Counted from the first letter of the stretch, positions 43,725 to 56,959 are shown. The stretch is DNA of 64,000 nucleotides from Nicotiana tabacum (GCF_000715075.1 NC_134085.1:134492060-134556059); one strand, 5' to 3'. The notes: generated by a model not told the origin, from the sequence alone. Numbers and translations: made by a program.

Positions 43725-44213
43725 TGTCACGATCCAAAATCCAACTAGTCGTGATGACACCTAACCCAACCCTCTAGGTAAGCTAATTAACAATTATCTA
43801 TTTCCAATAAAATTAATAAAACAATTAAAGGGAAGAAATTGTCTGAAACTTATGCATTTCCCAAAAACTGGCAGTACAAATCATGAGCTTCTAAGAATAG
43901 AGTTTACAAAGCTGATATGAAGTAAATACATTTTCTGTTTTGAAAAGTACATAAATAGAGTTTTTATAAATCTAAGGCTATCATGAACAAGAGGCAACTA
44001 CAACAAGGACGCGGGTACACCTTTAAATCCAGCAACCATCGAACACAGCAACAACAACAACCAAGATTTGCACACAATGTGCAGAAGTGTAGTATCAGTA
44101 CAACCAACCCCATGTACTGGTAAGTAAGAAACCTAACCTTAGGTTGAAAGTAGTAACGAGCAGAAACATAGGTCGGGTCCAACACGATTAATCAACATCA
44201 GTTCATAACAATG
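43725..44213. repeat. LTR fragment beginning TGTCACGATCC
   Basis: Starts TGTCACGATCCAAAATCC and contains TAGTCGTGATGACACCTAAC, the style of one family of long gypsy LTRs in this window (compare 45858, 53905 and 60114). It is cut at about 44213 by the next repeat. Confidence 0.5.
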
Positions 44214-45857
44214 TGCGAGCACGTAATTTTTTCCCGAGTAATAATACTCCTACAAAAGTCACAAATGGATTTTCTTTTAAGTGTTTGTATTTTTTTTTAG
44301 AATTTATAGTAATTGTTTGTTGAATGTTTGCATTTAGTTACATTTTTGTGCATATTTAATATTTTAAAAATCATGAAAAATACCCTAAAAATATTCAAAT
44401 TTCATGCATTATATTTTTAGGTTGACATTTGCATTTTAGGCTTAAGTTGTTAGTTAATTGCATTACTAAACAAAATCACAAATATGGGTCATTTTACATA
44501 ATTAGCTTTAGTTTTAATTGCAAATTGGTAATTTTTCTTCCATTAGTTTTAGGTTAATTAATTATTTTAATGCTAGAAATAGATATTTATTTTTATTCTA
44601 CATAGTAGATTTTATTTAGGATTTAGTTTAAGTTTTAATTTAATTTTATAAGTTAAGGGAAAAAGAAAGAAAAAAATCAAGAAAAGGGAGAAGGGTTGTC
44701 TCCACGTTTGGGCCCAATTTTCCCATAGCCCAATTTTGTTTCAACTAGCCCCAGCCCAATCCCCATACCCGGTCCAGCCCCTCACTTAATAAAACAACGC
44801 CATTTTGAGGTGTTCAATCTTAACCGTTGATCTTCCTTGATCGAATGGCCCAGAACTAACTTTCATCTCCCATATAAGTGTCCAAACCCCACCCCAAACC
44901 CTAGAGATCCCCACTCTTCTCCTTCTCTCTCACTTGAACCCTAACACTAGCCGCCCTAATGTTCTCTACCAAACCCCACCGGTGGCCACCACTCAAACTT
45001 CTCCAAACCTACTTAAAATCACACCCCATAACCCCGTCTTCTTCCTCATCTCATATCTTGACTTAGTTCCTTCCAAAACACCCCGAAAATCCCGAAATTC
45101 CATATCTAAGAAACAACCAGATTGTTTAAATCTTTGGGCCCGTTATTTCCTCAGCGCTTGAGTTTAAGGGGTTCACCTATGTTGTTTTCTTGGCTGTTCG
45201 GACTCTCATGAGTCTTTTTTTCCAAGAAAATTCGGTCAAAACTCCATGCAAGGCCGGATTCCCTGGAGGAAAAGACCCTTGAATGGTCGATTGGCATAGA
45301 GTAGGACATCGTAGGCTGTTTCACACGTTCTTCACCCATGAACAGTAAAAGATTTTTCACCACTGCTTTTCTTCGTCTTTCCTATTTGAGTCAGTAATTC
45401 ATACCCTCTTTAGTTTGTTAGTTTACTTGTTTTTCAGTCATTCATTTTTATCCTCTAGTCATATTTAATTAGGTTTGTTCTAGTTTATTAATTTGGTTAA
45501 TTAAAGCATACTTAGATTAAGTAGTAAATCGTTGGCTACCTCAGTAATTAGTTGTTTGATGAATTTGAAATCATTTGATAAGTTTACTTGCCTAATTGAT
45601 TGATTGGTTATAAATTAGATTTTGAGTATGATCGTCAGCTTATTGCTGGTTTTAGTTCATTAATTCTAGTTTGATTCTGTTTGGTATCAATTGAAAATTT
45701 GAGGGGTTAATGGGGTCATAACAGAACCTTAAGGGGGTCAATTGGAAACTGAAAAATGAGGATTTCAGATAAGGCATTAGGAAGTTTTTAGATTTTGGAC
45801 AACTGTCCAAATTTGTTAATGAAAAAATGCTGAAATTGAAAAGAAATGGACAGCTGT
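44214..45857 (+). repeat. LTR-like repeat, left part (interrupted at 45857)
   Basis: Starts TGTGCGAGCACGTAATTTTT. It contains a CCCAATTTTCCCATAGCCCA-rich stretch, CATATAAGTGTCC (a TATA box at about 44872) and AAACCCTAGAGATCC, an arrangement typical of plant LTR promoters and leaders. ORFs 44934-45161 and 45151-45363 are not supported as genes. The Tekay-like element splits it; the rest is at 56960-57820. Confidence 0.45.
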
Positions 45858-48732
45858 TGTCACGACCCCAAATACCCCGATCGTGATGGCGCCTATTGCA
45901 ATACTAGGCAAGCCAACCCAATATTTAACCATATTGAATTCTTTTTATAAAACCATTTTTCTAAAACCGATTAAGTCTCAAATTCTTCATATGAAATGTA
46001 TAAATCAACAAATATATGCGGAAACCAGTAAAAAATATAAGAACACAACCCGAATCCAGTGTCACTAGTCATGAGCCTCTAAATACAACCAAAACACTGT
46101 CTAGATAGTACAATATGAGTCTGAAATACAAAATACTAAGATAGGAAGGAGGAAGGCAGGGCTGCGAATGCTGTGCAACTACCTTGCGATCTCCGGTGAA
46201 ACCCTAAAGGTGCTGGAAGCTCTCACTCTGATGCTCGGGCACCTGGATCTGCACACAAGGTGCATTGAATAATGTGAGTAAGCCAACTCAGTAAGTAACT
46301 AAAGTAAATAAGGTCTGAGTGCAGTGACGAACATTTAAAATCATAAAAAGGAATCTTAATAGGAATGTCAAGTCAAAATCAACAGTTCAATAGCCAGTTA
46401 TCTTGTAAAACTCCAGTTTCAGTTAAAATACTTTGAAAACGTTTATTCAACATTTTTCCAATAGAGGCTCAGCATAAAAAGAAGAGTGAAAGCAACAAAA
46501 GTCATAAACAAGCCCCTCGGGCAAGGTATCACTCATAAATATAGCCTCTCAGTCACTCGTGACTCAACTCTCGTCAAACAGTACTCACACTCAGCACTCC
46601 GGCTCAATAATATCTCATAATAATAATAATAATAATCATAATAACCGCTGTGGCATGCAGTCCTATCCATAATTTATAGTCGACTACGCTCACTGGGGGT
46701 GTACAGACTCCGGAGGGGCTCATACAGCCCAAGCATCATATCGATGTGGCGCACAGCCCGATCCAATATACATATCACTGCGGCATGCATCCCGATCCAT
46801 AATAGGTATGAAATCTTCACCATTAGGTCCTAAACCTCTCTCAATCATTAACTTTACGGCCATTCGGGCATATCAGTGAAAAAAATCAGGGAACTCAGCC
46901 CAAACAACTTTCATATAATAAGAAATAGAGTGGTGAAACTGGTTTTAAACAAATAATAGGTAAAACATGACTGATGATATGCTTTCAAATCAAATAGAGT
47001 GAGGAAAGTAGTAAAAATAAACCTAAGGGTCTAAACAGGTCGACATAAGGCCCTAAACACGACGTACAACCCAACATATAGTATCAATCTCTAAAATACG
47101 GGATATCATAAGATTTCAAATCAAATACGTGGCTTAATAGTCGCTACGGGATAGACCAAGTCATAATCCCTACCGGTGCACGCCCACATGCTCGTCACCT
47201 AGCATGTGTGTCGCCTCATTTATCAAAACAATACGAAATACCAGGGTTTCATACCCTCAGATCCAGATTTACAATGGTTACTTACCTCAAACCGGATGAA
47301 AATACTACTCCGCGACGCCCTTGCCTCTCGACTCGGCCTCAACTCGCGTCGAATTTATCCAAAATCAGAATCATAACATCAATATATTCTAAGGGAATGA
47401 AGCCCATGCGAAAATAATCAAATTATATAAAAAATCCCGAAATTGGTCATACCCGACCCCGGGCCCACGTCTCGGAATTCGATAAAATCACATCAATAGA
47501 ATCTTTATCCTCCCACGAGCCTATTCATACCAAAAGCATCAAAATCGGATCTCAAATGGCCCATCAAATCCCCACTCAAAGCTCTCCAATATCAAGCCCT
47601 AATCACTCAATTTTCTTCCTTAATTTCCACTAATACCATGATTAAACAATGGAAAAACGGTCATAAACATAAGTATTGAAGCTTAGGTAGCTTACCCAAC
47701 TGATAAATCCTCGATTTCCCCTTGAAAATCACTGCCCTAGCTCACTTCCCGTCTTCAAAAATGGAGAACTTAGCAAAAATTCGCGAAGGAAACCTTATAT
47801 ACTTTCTGACCTAGGGATTTCGAACCTGAGGTCCTTTTTCCGTTCCTGCGGTACCGCTTATGCGATTTTCACTTAAGTTCCAGGGACCGCATCTGCGCCT
47901 TTCCTTCTGCACATGCGGTCTCGCAGGTGCGCTCAAGCTCTCGCACCTACGACTTCTGGTCCTCTAGCCGCTGGCCGCTTCTGCGGCTTCCTCAACGATT
48001 TTGCGATCACGCACCTGTGGTCCCCAATCCGCAGGTGCGGCTATGACAGGGGCAGCAACTTCAGCTGCTGTTTTCCAAAGCCAAACTTTTCAAAAATCTT
48101 TTGAATCCATCCTGAGGCCCTCGGGTCCTCGACCAAAGATACGACCAAGACACATAACACTATTCAAACTTATACCAATCTTCGAAATACTTAAAACATC
48201 ATCAAATCATCAAAACACCCTTGGATTCAAGCCTAAGGTTCCCAAAACTTCCAAATTTCGCTTTTGATCAAAAAGTCTATCAAACCTTGCCCGAATGATC
48301 TAAAATTTTGCACACACATCACAAATGACACAACGGACCTACTCCAATTTCCAAAATTCCATTTCAACCCTATATCAAAATTTCCACTACCAACCGGAAA
48401 GCGCTAAAATTCCAATTTTGCAAATTCAAGACTAAATCTACCACGGACCTCCAAAACATATTCTAATCATGCTCCTAAGTCCCAAATAACCTCACAAAGC
48501 TATCTAAATGATGAAAACCAAATTCTGAGGTCCTTTACTCACACGTCAACTTCCGATTGACTTTTCCAACAAAAGGCCAACTTAAGAGACTAAGTGTCTT
48601 ATTTCTCTACCAAACCACTCCAAACCCAGACTAATCAATACGATAACACATAATACAGCTGAACAAGGCATAAAAAGAAGAAATTGGGGAAATGGAGCGG
48701 TAATTCATGAAATGACCGGCTGAGTCGTTACA
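45858..48732 (-). repeat. 3' LTR of the Tekay-like element (2,875 bp)
   Basis: Direct-repeat partner of 53905-56959. It has a short ATA microsatellite (about 46617-46643), a TATA box on the minus strand (TATATAAG, 47794-47801) and a cluster of GCAGATGCGG-type motifs at 47840-48045. ORFs inside are fortuitous. Confidence 0.93.
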
Positions 48733-48745
48733 TCCTCCCTCTCTT
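48733..48745 (-). promoter_or_regulatory. Polypurine tract of the Tekay-like element
   Basis: On the minus strand AAGAGAGGGAGGA lies directly before the 3' LTR (TGTAACGACTC), as expected for the plus-strand primer. Confidence 0.85.
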
Positions 48746-49190
48746 AAACAAACGTTCGTCCTCGAACTAGTCAAGAAACATACCTGAAGCCTCAAATAGG
48801 TGAGGATATCTGCTCCATATATCCGGCTCGGTCTCCCAGGTATCCTCCTCCACGGGCCGACCTCTCTACTGCACTTTTGCTGAAGCTATATCCTTTGATC
48901 TCAACTTTCAAACCTGACGCTCCAAAATAGCCACTGACTCCATATCATAAGTCAAATCTTCCTCTAACTGAACCGTGCTAAAATACAAAACATGAGATGA
49001 ATCGCCGATATAATTTTGGAGCATAGAAACAAGAAATATCGGGTGCACACTCGATAAATTGGGTGGAAAAGCAAGCTCATAAGCCACCTCCCCAAACTCC
49101 GAAGCACCTCAAAAGGCCCAATGAACCGAGGACTCAATTTACCCTTCTTCCCAAATCTCCTAACACCCTTCATGGGTGAAACCTTCAGTG
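48746..49190 (-). pseudogene. Tekay-like integrase C-terminus and chromodomain remnant
   Basis: Minus strand: KGVRRFGKKGKLSPRFIGPF (49173 downward) is the integrase C-terminal GPF/Y-type motif. After a frameshift, VAILERQV and KLRSKDIASAKVQ, a stop, then RGRPVEEDTWETEPDIWSRY follow: the pattern of the chromodomain fused to chromovirus integrases, which guides insertion to particular chromatin. Two stops (TGA after RQV, TAG after KVQ) break it. Confidence 0.75.
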
Positions 49191-50479
49191 AACCTTCTCC
49201 CCAACTATGTAAGACACATCACGGACCTTCCTGTTAGCATAACTCTTTTGTCTCGACTGCGCTGTACGAAGCTGCTCTTGAATCACCTTCACCTTATCTA
49301 AGGCATCCTGCACCAAGTCTGTACCCAAAAACCTAGCCTCACCCGGCTCACACCAACCAATTAGAGATCTACACCGTCTCCCATACAAAGCCTCATAAGG
49401 AGCCATCTGAATACTCGACTGATAACAGTTGTTATATGCAAACTCCGCGAGCAATAGAAACTGATCTCATGACCCTCCAAAATCAATGACACAACGCGCA
49501 ACATGTCCTCCAGTATCTGAATAGTGCACTCGAACTGTCCGTCCATATGAGAGTGAAAAGCTATGGTCAACTCAACCTGAGTACCCAACTATCGCTACAC
49601 GGCCCTCCAAAACTATGAAGTAAACTGAGTTCCTCTATCTGAAATGATGGAAACTGGGACACCATGCAAACGAACAACCTCTCGGATATAGATCTTTTCC
49701 AGCTGCTCTGAAGAGTAGGTAGTACACACAGGAATGAAGTGCGCGGACTTGGTCAGCCGATCCACCATCACCCAAATAGCATTGAACTTCTTCAAAGTCT
49801 GTGGGAGCCCAACTACAAAGTCTATGGTGATCCGCTCCCACTTCCACTCTGGAATCTCTATATGTTGAAGCAAGCCACTCGGTCTCTGATGCTCATATTT
49901 CACCTGCTGACAATTGAGACACCGAGCTACAAATCCCATAATATTCATCTTCATTCTTCTCCACCAATAATGCTGTCTTAAATCCTGATACATCTTCGTG
50001 GCACCCGAATGGATAGAATACCGCGAGCTATGGGCCTCCTCTAAGATCAACTCCCCAAGCCCATCCACATTGGGCACACATATCTGACCCTGCATCCTCA
50101 ATACCCTATCATCACTACTAGTCACATCTCTGGCATCGTCGTGCTGAACTCTGTCCTTAAGGACAAGCAAATCAGGATCATCATACTGGCGCTCTCTGAT
50201 GCAATAAAATAAAGAAGACCGAGAAATCACACAAGCCAATACCTGACTAGGCTCCGAAATATCCAACCTCACGAACCGATTGGCCAAGGCCTGAACATCA
50301 ACTGCAAGAGGTCTCTCCCCAACAGGAATATACGCCAAACTCCCCATACTTACCGCCTTCCTACTCAAGGTATCGGCCACCACATTGGTTCCTAGATGGT
50401 ACAAGATCATAATATCATAATCCTTTAGCAGCTCCAACCATCTCTGTTGCCTCAAATTAAGATCCTTCTGCTTGAACAA
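49185..50479 (-). pseudogene. Tekay-like RNase H end and integrase
   Basis: The long frame at 49613-50479 begins with the RNase H end (LELLKDYDIMILYHLGTNVV, ADTLSRKAV), then the zinc-binding region (EEAHSSRYSIHSGATKMYQD, with CLNCQQVK), then the core with ITIDFVVGLPQTL (first D) and SIISDRGTQFTS (second D). The third acidic residue is in the next frame, HMDGQFECTIQILEDML (E of FEC). A frameshift near 49590-49612 separates the parts. The last frame (49185-49454) has APYEALYGRRCRSLIGW. Confidence 0.88.
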
Positions 50480-51800
50480 GTGCTAGAGGCTACGATGATC
50501 AGTAAACACCTCAAAAGACACACCATATAGATAATGCCTCTAAATCCTCAATGCGTGAATAATGGTAGCCAACTCCAAATCATGAACATGGTAGCTCTTC
50601 TCATGGGGCTTCAACTGACGAGAAGCATAAGCAATAACTCTACCCTCCTACATCAACACACACCCGATACCAACTCTCGAAGCATCACAATACACGGTAT
50701 ATGAACCTGAAGCTGATGGCAAAACTAATACTGGAGCTGTGGTCAAGGCAGTCTTGAGCTTCTGAAAGCTCGCCTCACACTCATCCGACAACATGAATAA
50801 AGCACCCTTTTGAGTCAATTTGGTCAAGGGTGATGCAATGAATGAAAATCCCTGAACAAACCAACGGTAATAACCCGCCAAACCAAGAAAGCTGCAAATC
50901 TCTGTGGCTGAGGATGGTCTGGGCTAACTCTGAACCGCCTCTATGTTCTTCGGATCAACCTGAATACCTTCACTGGACACCACGTGCCCCAAGAAAGCCA
51001 CTGAACTGAGCCAAAACTCACACTTGGAGAACTTTGCATAAAGCTTCTCCTCCTTCAATCTCTGCAACACAACTCTCAAATGATCCGCGTGCTCCTCCTG
51101 ACTACGTGAATACACTAGAATATCATCAATGAAAACTATGACAAACGAGTCGAGATAAGGCCGAAACATGCTATTCATGAAATGCATGAATGCGGCTGGG
51201 GCATTGGTCAGCCCAAAAGACATCACAAGGAACTCATAATGACCATAACGGGTCCTGAAAGCTGTCTTAAGAATATTCAAGTCTCTGATCTTCAACTGGT
51301 GATACCTTGATCAGAGATCAATCTTGGAGAACACTCTCGCTCCTTGAAGCTAGTCAAATAAATCATCAATGCGAGGCAAAATATACTTGTTCTTGATTGT
51401 AACTTTGTTAAACTGCCTGTAATTAATGCACATCCTCATCGTGCCATCCTTCTTCTTCACAAATAGGACAGGCGCACCCCAAGGCGAGACACTAGGCCGA
51501 ATAAACCCCTTATCAAGGAGTTCCTAAACCTGATCCTTTAATTTTTTCAACTCCACCGGTGCCATACGATATGGTGGAATAGAAATGGGCTGAGTGTCCG
51601 GTACCAAATCAATACCAAAGTCAATATCCCTGTCCGGGGGCATGCCCGACAGGTCCGCAGGAAACATATCGGGAAAATCCCTCACAACAGGAATAGAATC
51701 AATACTAGGAGTCTCTACACTGACATCCCTTACAAAGGCTAAGTATGAAAGATAACCTTTCCCAACCATCCGCTGGGCCTTCAGAAATGAAATCATCCTA
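50480..51800 (-). pseudogene. Tekay-like reverse transcriptase and RNase H
   Basis: From 51796 down: FPDMFPADLSGMPPDRDIDF and IPPYRMAPVELKKLKDQ, the RT start. Then, with a stop (TAG in 'LFD-stop-LQGARVF', about 51345), KIDLRSRYHQL (first catalytic D kept). The frame 50924-51295 has the catalytic [19 protein letters not shown], intact. RNase H starts in the frame 50648-50881 (AGYYRWFVQGFSFIASPLTK, then YTVYCDASRVGIGCVL with its D). The rest to 50480 is interrupted by stops. Confidence 0.88.
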
Positions 51801-51907
51801 CTGGGGACAAAATCAGTCGAACCTTGTCACTTAATCCGTGGCACACCAGGCATAACCAACGTCACTATCTTAGCATGACAGTCCAATATAGCACGACACG
51901 GAGAAAA

Positions 51908-52186
51908 TCAATCCATGCCCAATATCATGTCAAAGTCCACCATACAAAGCAACAATAGGTCTACTCGAGTCTCCAAACCCCCAATAGTCACCACACACAA
52001 CTGGTATACACGGTCCACAACTATAGTATTGCCCATCGGAGTAGATATATGAATAGATGAGATAAGAGACTCATGGGGCATATCCAAATATTGAGCAAAG
52101 TATGATGACACATATGAAAAAGTAGAACCAGGATCAAATAATACAGAGGAATCTCTGTGGCAGACTGAGACAATACATGTAATCAC
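51908..52186 (-). pseudogene. Tekay-like aspartic protease
   Basis: The frame reads SSVLFDPGSTFSYVSSYFA then DFDMILGMD. The active site is D-P-G-S rather than D-T-G/S, which is usual for this clade. It would cut Gag-Pol. It lies between the zinc knuckle and RT; a stop separates it from RT. Confidence 0.85.
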
Positions 52187-52199
52187 AACATCTAAGGTA

Positions 52200-53702
52200 A
52201 TTACATCTAGTCTGGCCGAGAGTGCATAGAAACGGGCCTGACCACCACCTGATCGACCTCCCCTCTAGGGCGACCCCTAGCTGACTAACCTCCAACCCTA
52301 GCTGCCTGAGCGGGTGGTGAAGTAATTGGAGCTGAAGTCGAGGGCTGACCCCTCTACTGAGACGAACCCTATAGAAGACGAGGACAATGCCTCCTCATAT
52401 GCCCAAACTCTCCACACTCGTAACAACTCCCTGGTGCGGGGAATGGGGATTGAAGGGAATCCGTGGCATCAGAATGACCAATAGAAGGACCTGACATAGA
52501 AGAACCCTGAACCGATGGACTTTGGATTGGTAGGGCACTGAGTGATGAATGGCCCTGATGTGAGCTGTGAGAACCATGACCTGATGATGCCCACGATGAA
52601 CTGGGTGAGCTAACTAAGCATGTCTGAATGGACCACCCCTGCCGTACTGAAACTGACCTCTCGAATGAGCTCCACCAAAATTGCCAGTTCCCTGAGGCCT
52701 CTTGGCCTCCCTCTCATCTCGCTCCTGGCGACGAACTGACTCAATCTTGCCGGCAATGTCAACCATCTCCTCAAAAGTAGCACCTTAAACCATCTGCCTA
52801 GTCATGAGAATCCGAAGCTAATAGGTGAGGCCATCAATGAACCTTCGAATCCTCTCTCTATTAGTAGGAACCAACCAAACAACATGACAAACTAACTCGG
52901 AGAACCTCATTTCATACTACATCACAGTCATATCTCCCTGACACAATTGCTCGAACTGCCTACGTAACTCATCTCTGCGGGATTGTGGCACATACTTCTC
53001 CAAAAAAGAGAACAGAGAACTACTGCCAGGTAAGGGGTGCTGCATCAACAGGCCTACGCCTCTCATAAGCCTCCCACCAAGTAAAGGCAGCTCTAGAAAA
53101 CTGAAAAGTAGTAAATGCTACACCGCTGGTTTCCAGAATACCCGCTGTATAAAGAATCCTCTAGCACTTATCCAAGAAACCCTGGGCATCCTCGCCCTCT
53201 TTACCATTGAAAGTCGGAGGCTGAAGTCTACCAAACCTCTCCAATCGACGCTGCTCGTCGTCAGGCATAACTGGTACCCCATAATCTTGGGTTGGTGCAA
53301 CCGACTAGGCTGGAGGTGCCCCCGATGTCTGAAGTACCTGCACAACCTGCTCAGGTATGTGAGCAACAGAGTCTGAGTGCCTCCCCCGACCTGAGAAGCA
53401 GCTGCGGCCGTAGTAACTGAGACCGCCTAAGCCAAGCTAGTGCACACTGTTAAAATCTGGGCTAGGGCCTCCTGAAGGCTTGGAATCACAATAGGCACAA
53501 TCGGTGCCTAAGCTGGTGATGCTGGAGCATCCACAACTGGGACCTGATCCTGAGCTGGGGCGACTGGTGGATCTATAGGTGCTGCCCTAGCTGCTGTGCG
53601 GGCTACACCCCTGACCCTACCACGGCCTCGACTGCGTCCTCAGCCTCTAGGGGCCCTAACTGGTGGTCGTCCATTCTGACCGGTAGCACATGTCCTCACC
53701 AT
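52200..53702 (-). pseudogene. Tekay-like gag with zinc knuckle
   Basis: Start ATG at 53702 (MVRTCATGQNGRPP), followed by an Arg/Gly-rich stretch (GRSRGRGRVRGVARTAARAA) and, further on, LQPPTFNG-type capsid sequence on several frames. A conserved C-x2-C-x4-H-x4-C knuckle, CYECGEFGHMRRHC, lies at about 52385-52425. Stops are frequent (for example after 53640), so no full Gag is possible. The primer-binding site lies about 190 bases upstream. Confidence 0.75.
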
Positions 53703-53888
53703 CTGTGAGAGAATAGAATAATAGAAGTTTAGGACTAGAATCAACAGATTCGCATGACAGGAATTCCAAAAAATGTGAAGTTTTTCCTAAAGGTTCTGTA
53801 GCCTCCCGAGGATAAGTACAGATGCCTCCGTACCGATCCGCGAGACTCTACTAAACCGGCTCACGACATGTGAGACCTATGTAACCTA

Positions 53889-53901
53889 GGCTCTGATACC
53901 A
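53889..53901 (-). promoter_or_regulatory. Initiator-Met tRNA primer-binding site of the Tekay-like element
   Basis: On the minus strand TGGTATCAGAGCC, the exact plant initiator-Met site, lies three bases after the 5' LTR. It fixes the orientation. Confidence 0.95.
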
Positions 53902-54731
53902 ACTTGTCACGACCCCAAATACCCCGGTCGTAATGGCGCCTATCATAGTACTAAGAAAGCCAACCCAATATTTAACCACATTGAATTCTTTTTATGCGAA
54001 AATATATGAAATATAGGAAAGCCAACTCGATTAAGTCTCAAATTCTTCATATGAAGTATAAATCAATAGAAATATGCAGAAACTAGTACAAAATCTAAGA
54101 ACACAGCCCGAATTCGATGTCACTACTCATGAACTTCTAAATACAACCAAAACACTATCTAGATAGTACAATATGAGTCTGCAATACAAAATACTAAGAT
54201 AGGAAGGAGGAAGGTAGAGCTACGAATGCCGTGTAGCTACATTGCGATCTCTGGTGAAACCCTAAGAGTGCTAGAAGCTCTCACTCAGATGCTCGGGCAC
54301 CCAGATCTACACAGAAGGTGCAGGGAGTAACGTGAGTATGCCAACTCAGTAAGTAAATAAAGTAAATAAGATTTGAGTGCAGTGACGAGCATTTAAAATT
54401 ATAAAAGGAATCTCAACATGAATGTCACGTCAAAATTAGCAGTTCAATAGCTAGTTATCTCGTAAAACTCCAGTTTCAATTAAAATACTTTGAAAAAGTT
54501 TATTCCACTTTTTTCTAACAGAGGCTCAGCATAAAAAGAAGAGTAAAAGCAACAAAAGTCATAAACAAGCCCCTCGGGCAAGGTATCACTCCTAAGTATA
54601 GCCTCTCGGACAAGCCTCTCAGGCAAGGTATCACTCCTAAGTATAGCCTCTCGGACAAGTCTCTCAGTCACTCGTGACTCAGCTCTCGTCAAACAATATT
54701 CACACTCATCACTCCGGCTCATTAATATCTC

Positions 54732-54806
<75 letters not shown>

Positions 54807-54807
54807 T
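54732..54807. repeat. Microsatellite (ATA)25
   Basis: Uninterrupted ATA repeat of about 76 bases. The partner LTR has only about eight units at the equivalent place. Confidence 0.96.
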
Positions 54808-54824
54808 CAGATTTTTCCGTTGCG

Positions 54825-55012
54825 GCGTGCAGCCCGATCCATAGTTTATAGTTGACTACGCTCACTATGGGTGTACAGACTCCGGACGGGCTCCTACAGC
54901 CCAAACGTTATATTGCTGCGGCGTGCAGCCCGATCCATAAGTATATCGCTGCGACGTGCAGCCCGATCCATATATATATCGTCGCAGCGTGCAGCCCGAT
55001 CCATAATAGGAA
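54825..55012. repeat. Short tandem units with GCAGCCCGATCCATA
   Basis: The phrase CG(G/A)CGTGCAGCCCGATCCATA occurs about four times (near 54822, 54919, 54953 and 54988). The 3' LTR has diverged, more widely spaced copies at 46655-46802. Confidence 0.8.
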
Positions 55013-56959
55013 TGCAATCCTCACCATTAGGTCCTAAACCTCTCTCAGTCATTAACCTCACGGCCACTCAGGCATATTAGTGAAAAAAATCAGAGAACTT
55101 AGCCTGAACAGTTTTCATATAATGAGAAATAGAGTGGTGAAACCGGATTTAGACAAATAACAGGTAATCATGACTGAGGATATGCTTTCAAATCAAATAG
55201 AGTGAGGAAAGTAGTAAAAATACCCCTAAGGATCTAAACAAGTTGGCACAAGGCCCCAAACACGGCGTACAACCCAGCATATAGTATCAATCTCTAAAAT
55301 ACGGGATATCATAAGATTTCAAATCAAATACGCGGCTTAATAGTCGCTACGGGACGGACCAAGTCAGAATCCCTACCAGTGTACGCCTACACGTTTGTCA
55401 CCTAGCATGTGCGTCACCTCATTTATCAAAACAATATGAAATACTAGGGTTTCATACCCTCAAGTCCAGATTTATGATGGTTACTTACCTCAAACTGGAC
55501 TGAACATACTACTCTACGATGCCCTTGCCTCTTGACTCGGCCTCAACTCGCGTCGAATATATCCAAAATCAGAATCATAATGTCAATATATGCTAAGGGA
55601 TCAAAGTCCATGCGAAAATAATTAAATTATATCAAAAATCCCAAAATTGGTCCAACCCGACCCCCGGGCCCACATCTCGGAATTCAATAAAAATCACATC
55701 AATAGAATCTTTATTCTCCCACGAGTTTATTCATACCAAAGCATCAAAATCGGACCTCAAATGGCCCCTCAAATCCCCACTCAAAGCTCTCCAATATCAA
55801 GCCCTACTCCCTCAATGTTCTTCCTTAATTTCCACTAATACCATGATTAAACAATGGAAAAACGGCCATATACATAAGTAATGAAGCTTAGGTAGCTTAC
55901 CCAACTGATAAATCCTCAATTTCCCCTTGAAAATCATTGCCCTAGCTCACTTCCCGCCTTCAAAAATGGAGAATTTAGCAAACATTCGTGAAGGAAACCT
56001 TATATACTTTCTGACCCAAGGATTTCACACCAGCGGTCCACTTTCCACTCCTGCGGTACCACTTCTGCGGTCAAACCAACCGCTTTTACGATTTTCACTT
56101 AAGTTCCAGGGACCGCATCTGCGCCTCTCCTTCCGCACTTGCGGTCTCGCATATGCGCTCAAGCTTCGCACCTGCGACTTCTGGTCCTCTAGCCGCTGGA
56201 TGCTTCTGCGGCTTCCTCAATGCTTCTGCGATCACACTCTTGCGGTCCCCAATCCGCAGGTGCAGTTATGACAAGGCCAACAACTTCAACTGCTGTTTTC
56301 CAAAGCCAAATTTTTTGAAAATCTTCCGAATCCATCCCGAGTTCCCCCGGGACCTCAACCAAAGATACGAACAAGACACATAACACTATTCAAACTTATA
56401 CCAATCTTCAAAACACTTAAAACAACATCAAATCATCAAAATACCCTCGTATTCAAGTCTAAGATTCCCAAAACTTCCAAATTTCGTTTTTGGTCAAAAA
56501 GTCTATCAAACCTTTTTTGAATGACCTAGAACTTTGCACACAATCACAAATGACACAAAGGACCTACTCCAATTTTTGAAATTCCATTCCGACCCCTATA
56601 TCAAAATTTTCACTACCAACCAAAAAGCGCCAAAATTCCAATTTCGCCAATTCAACCCTAAATATACCATAGACCTACAAAATACATTCTGATTATGCTC
56701 CTATGTCCTAAATCACCTCACAAATTTATCAGAATCATAAAAACCAAATTTCGAGGTTGTTTACTCACAAGTCAACTTCCGGTTGACTTTTCCATCAAAA
56801 GACCAACTCAAGAGACTAAGTGTCTCATTTCTCTACCAAACCACTCAGAACTCAAACTAATCAATATGATAACATATAATACAGCTGAACAAGGCATAAA
56901 GAAGCAGAAATGGGGGAAACAGAGTGGTAATTCATGAAACGACCGGCCGGGTCGTTACA

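Larger units (their letters stand above)
45858..56959 (-). mobile_element. Tekay/Del-like Ty3/gypsy chromovirus, inactive
   Basis: An 11,102-bp element on the minus strand with LTRs of about 2.9 and 3.05 kb that begin TGTCACGACCCC and end CGTTACA. The flanking five bases are GCTGT and ACTGT, a duplication with one changed base. The initiator-Met primer-binding site, gag with zinc knuckle, protease, RT, RNase H, integrase and chromodomain remnant come in chromovirus order, followed by a polypurine tract. Long LTRs plus chromodomain point to the Tekay/Del clade. Many stops and frameshifts make it a relic. Confidence 0.92.
53905..56959 (-). repeat. 5' LTR of the Tekay-like element (3,055 bp)
   Basis: Partner of 45858-48732. 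About 180 bases longer because of an ATA microsatellite (54732-54807), a duplicated CCTCTCGGACAAG block (54597-54660) and extra copies of a CGTGCAGCCCGATCCATA unit (about 54825-55010). Minus-strand TATA box at 55999-56006. GCAGATGCGG-type motifs at 56040-56260. Confidence 0.93.

Noticed and set aside
47913..48267. ORFs in the Tekay-like LTR (also 56153-56383)
   Set aside because: They lie in the LTR over the GCAGATGCGG-type motifs and differ between the two LTRs.
53118..53366. 82-codon minus-strand frame as a separate gene
   Set aside because: It is part of the disrupted Tekay-like gag region in an alternative frame.
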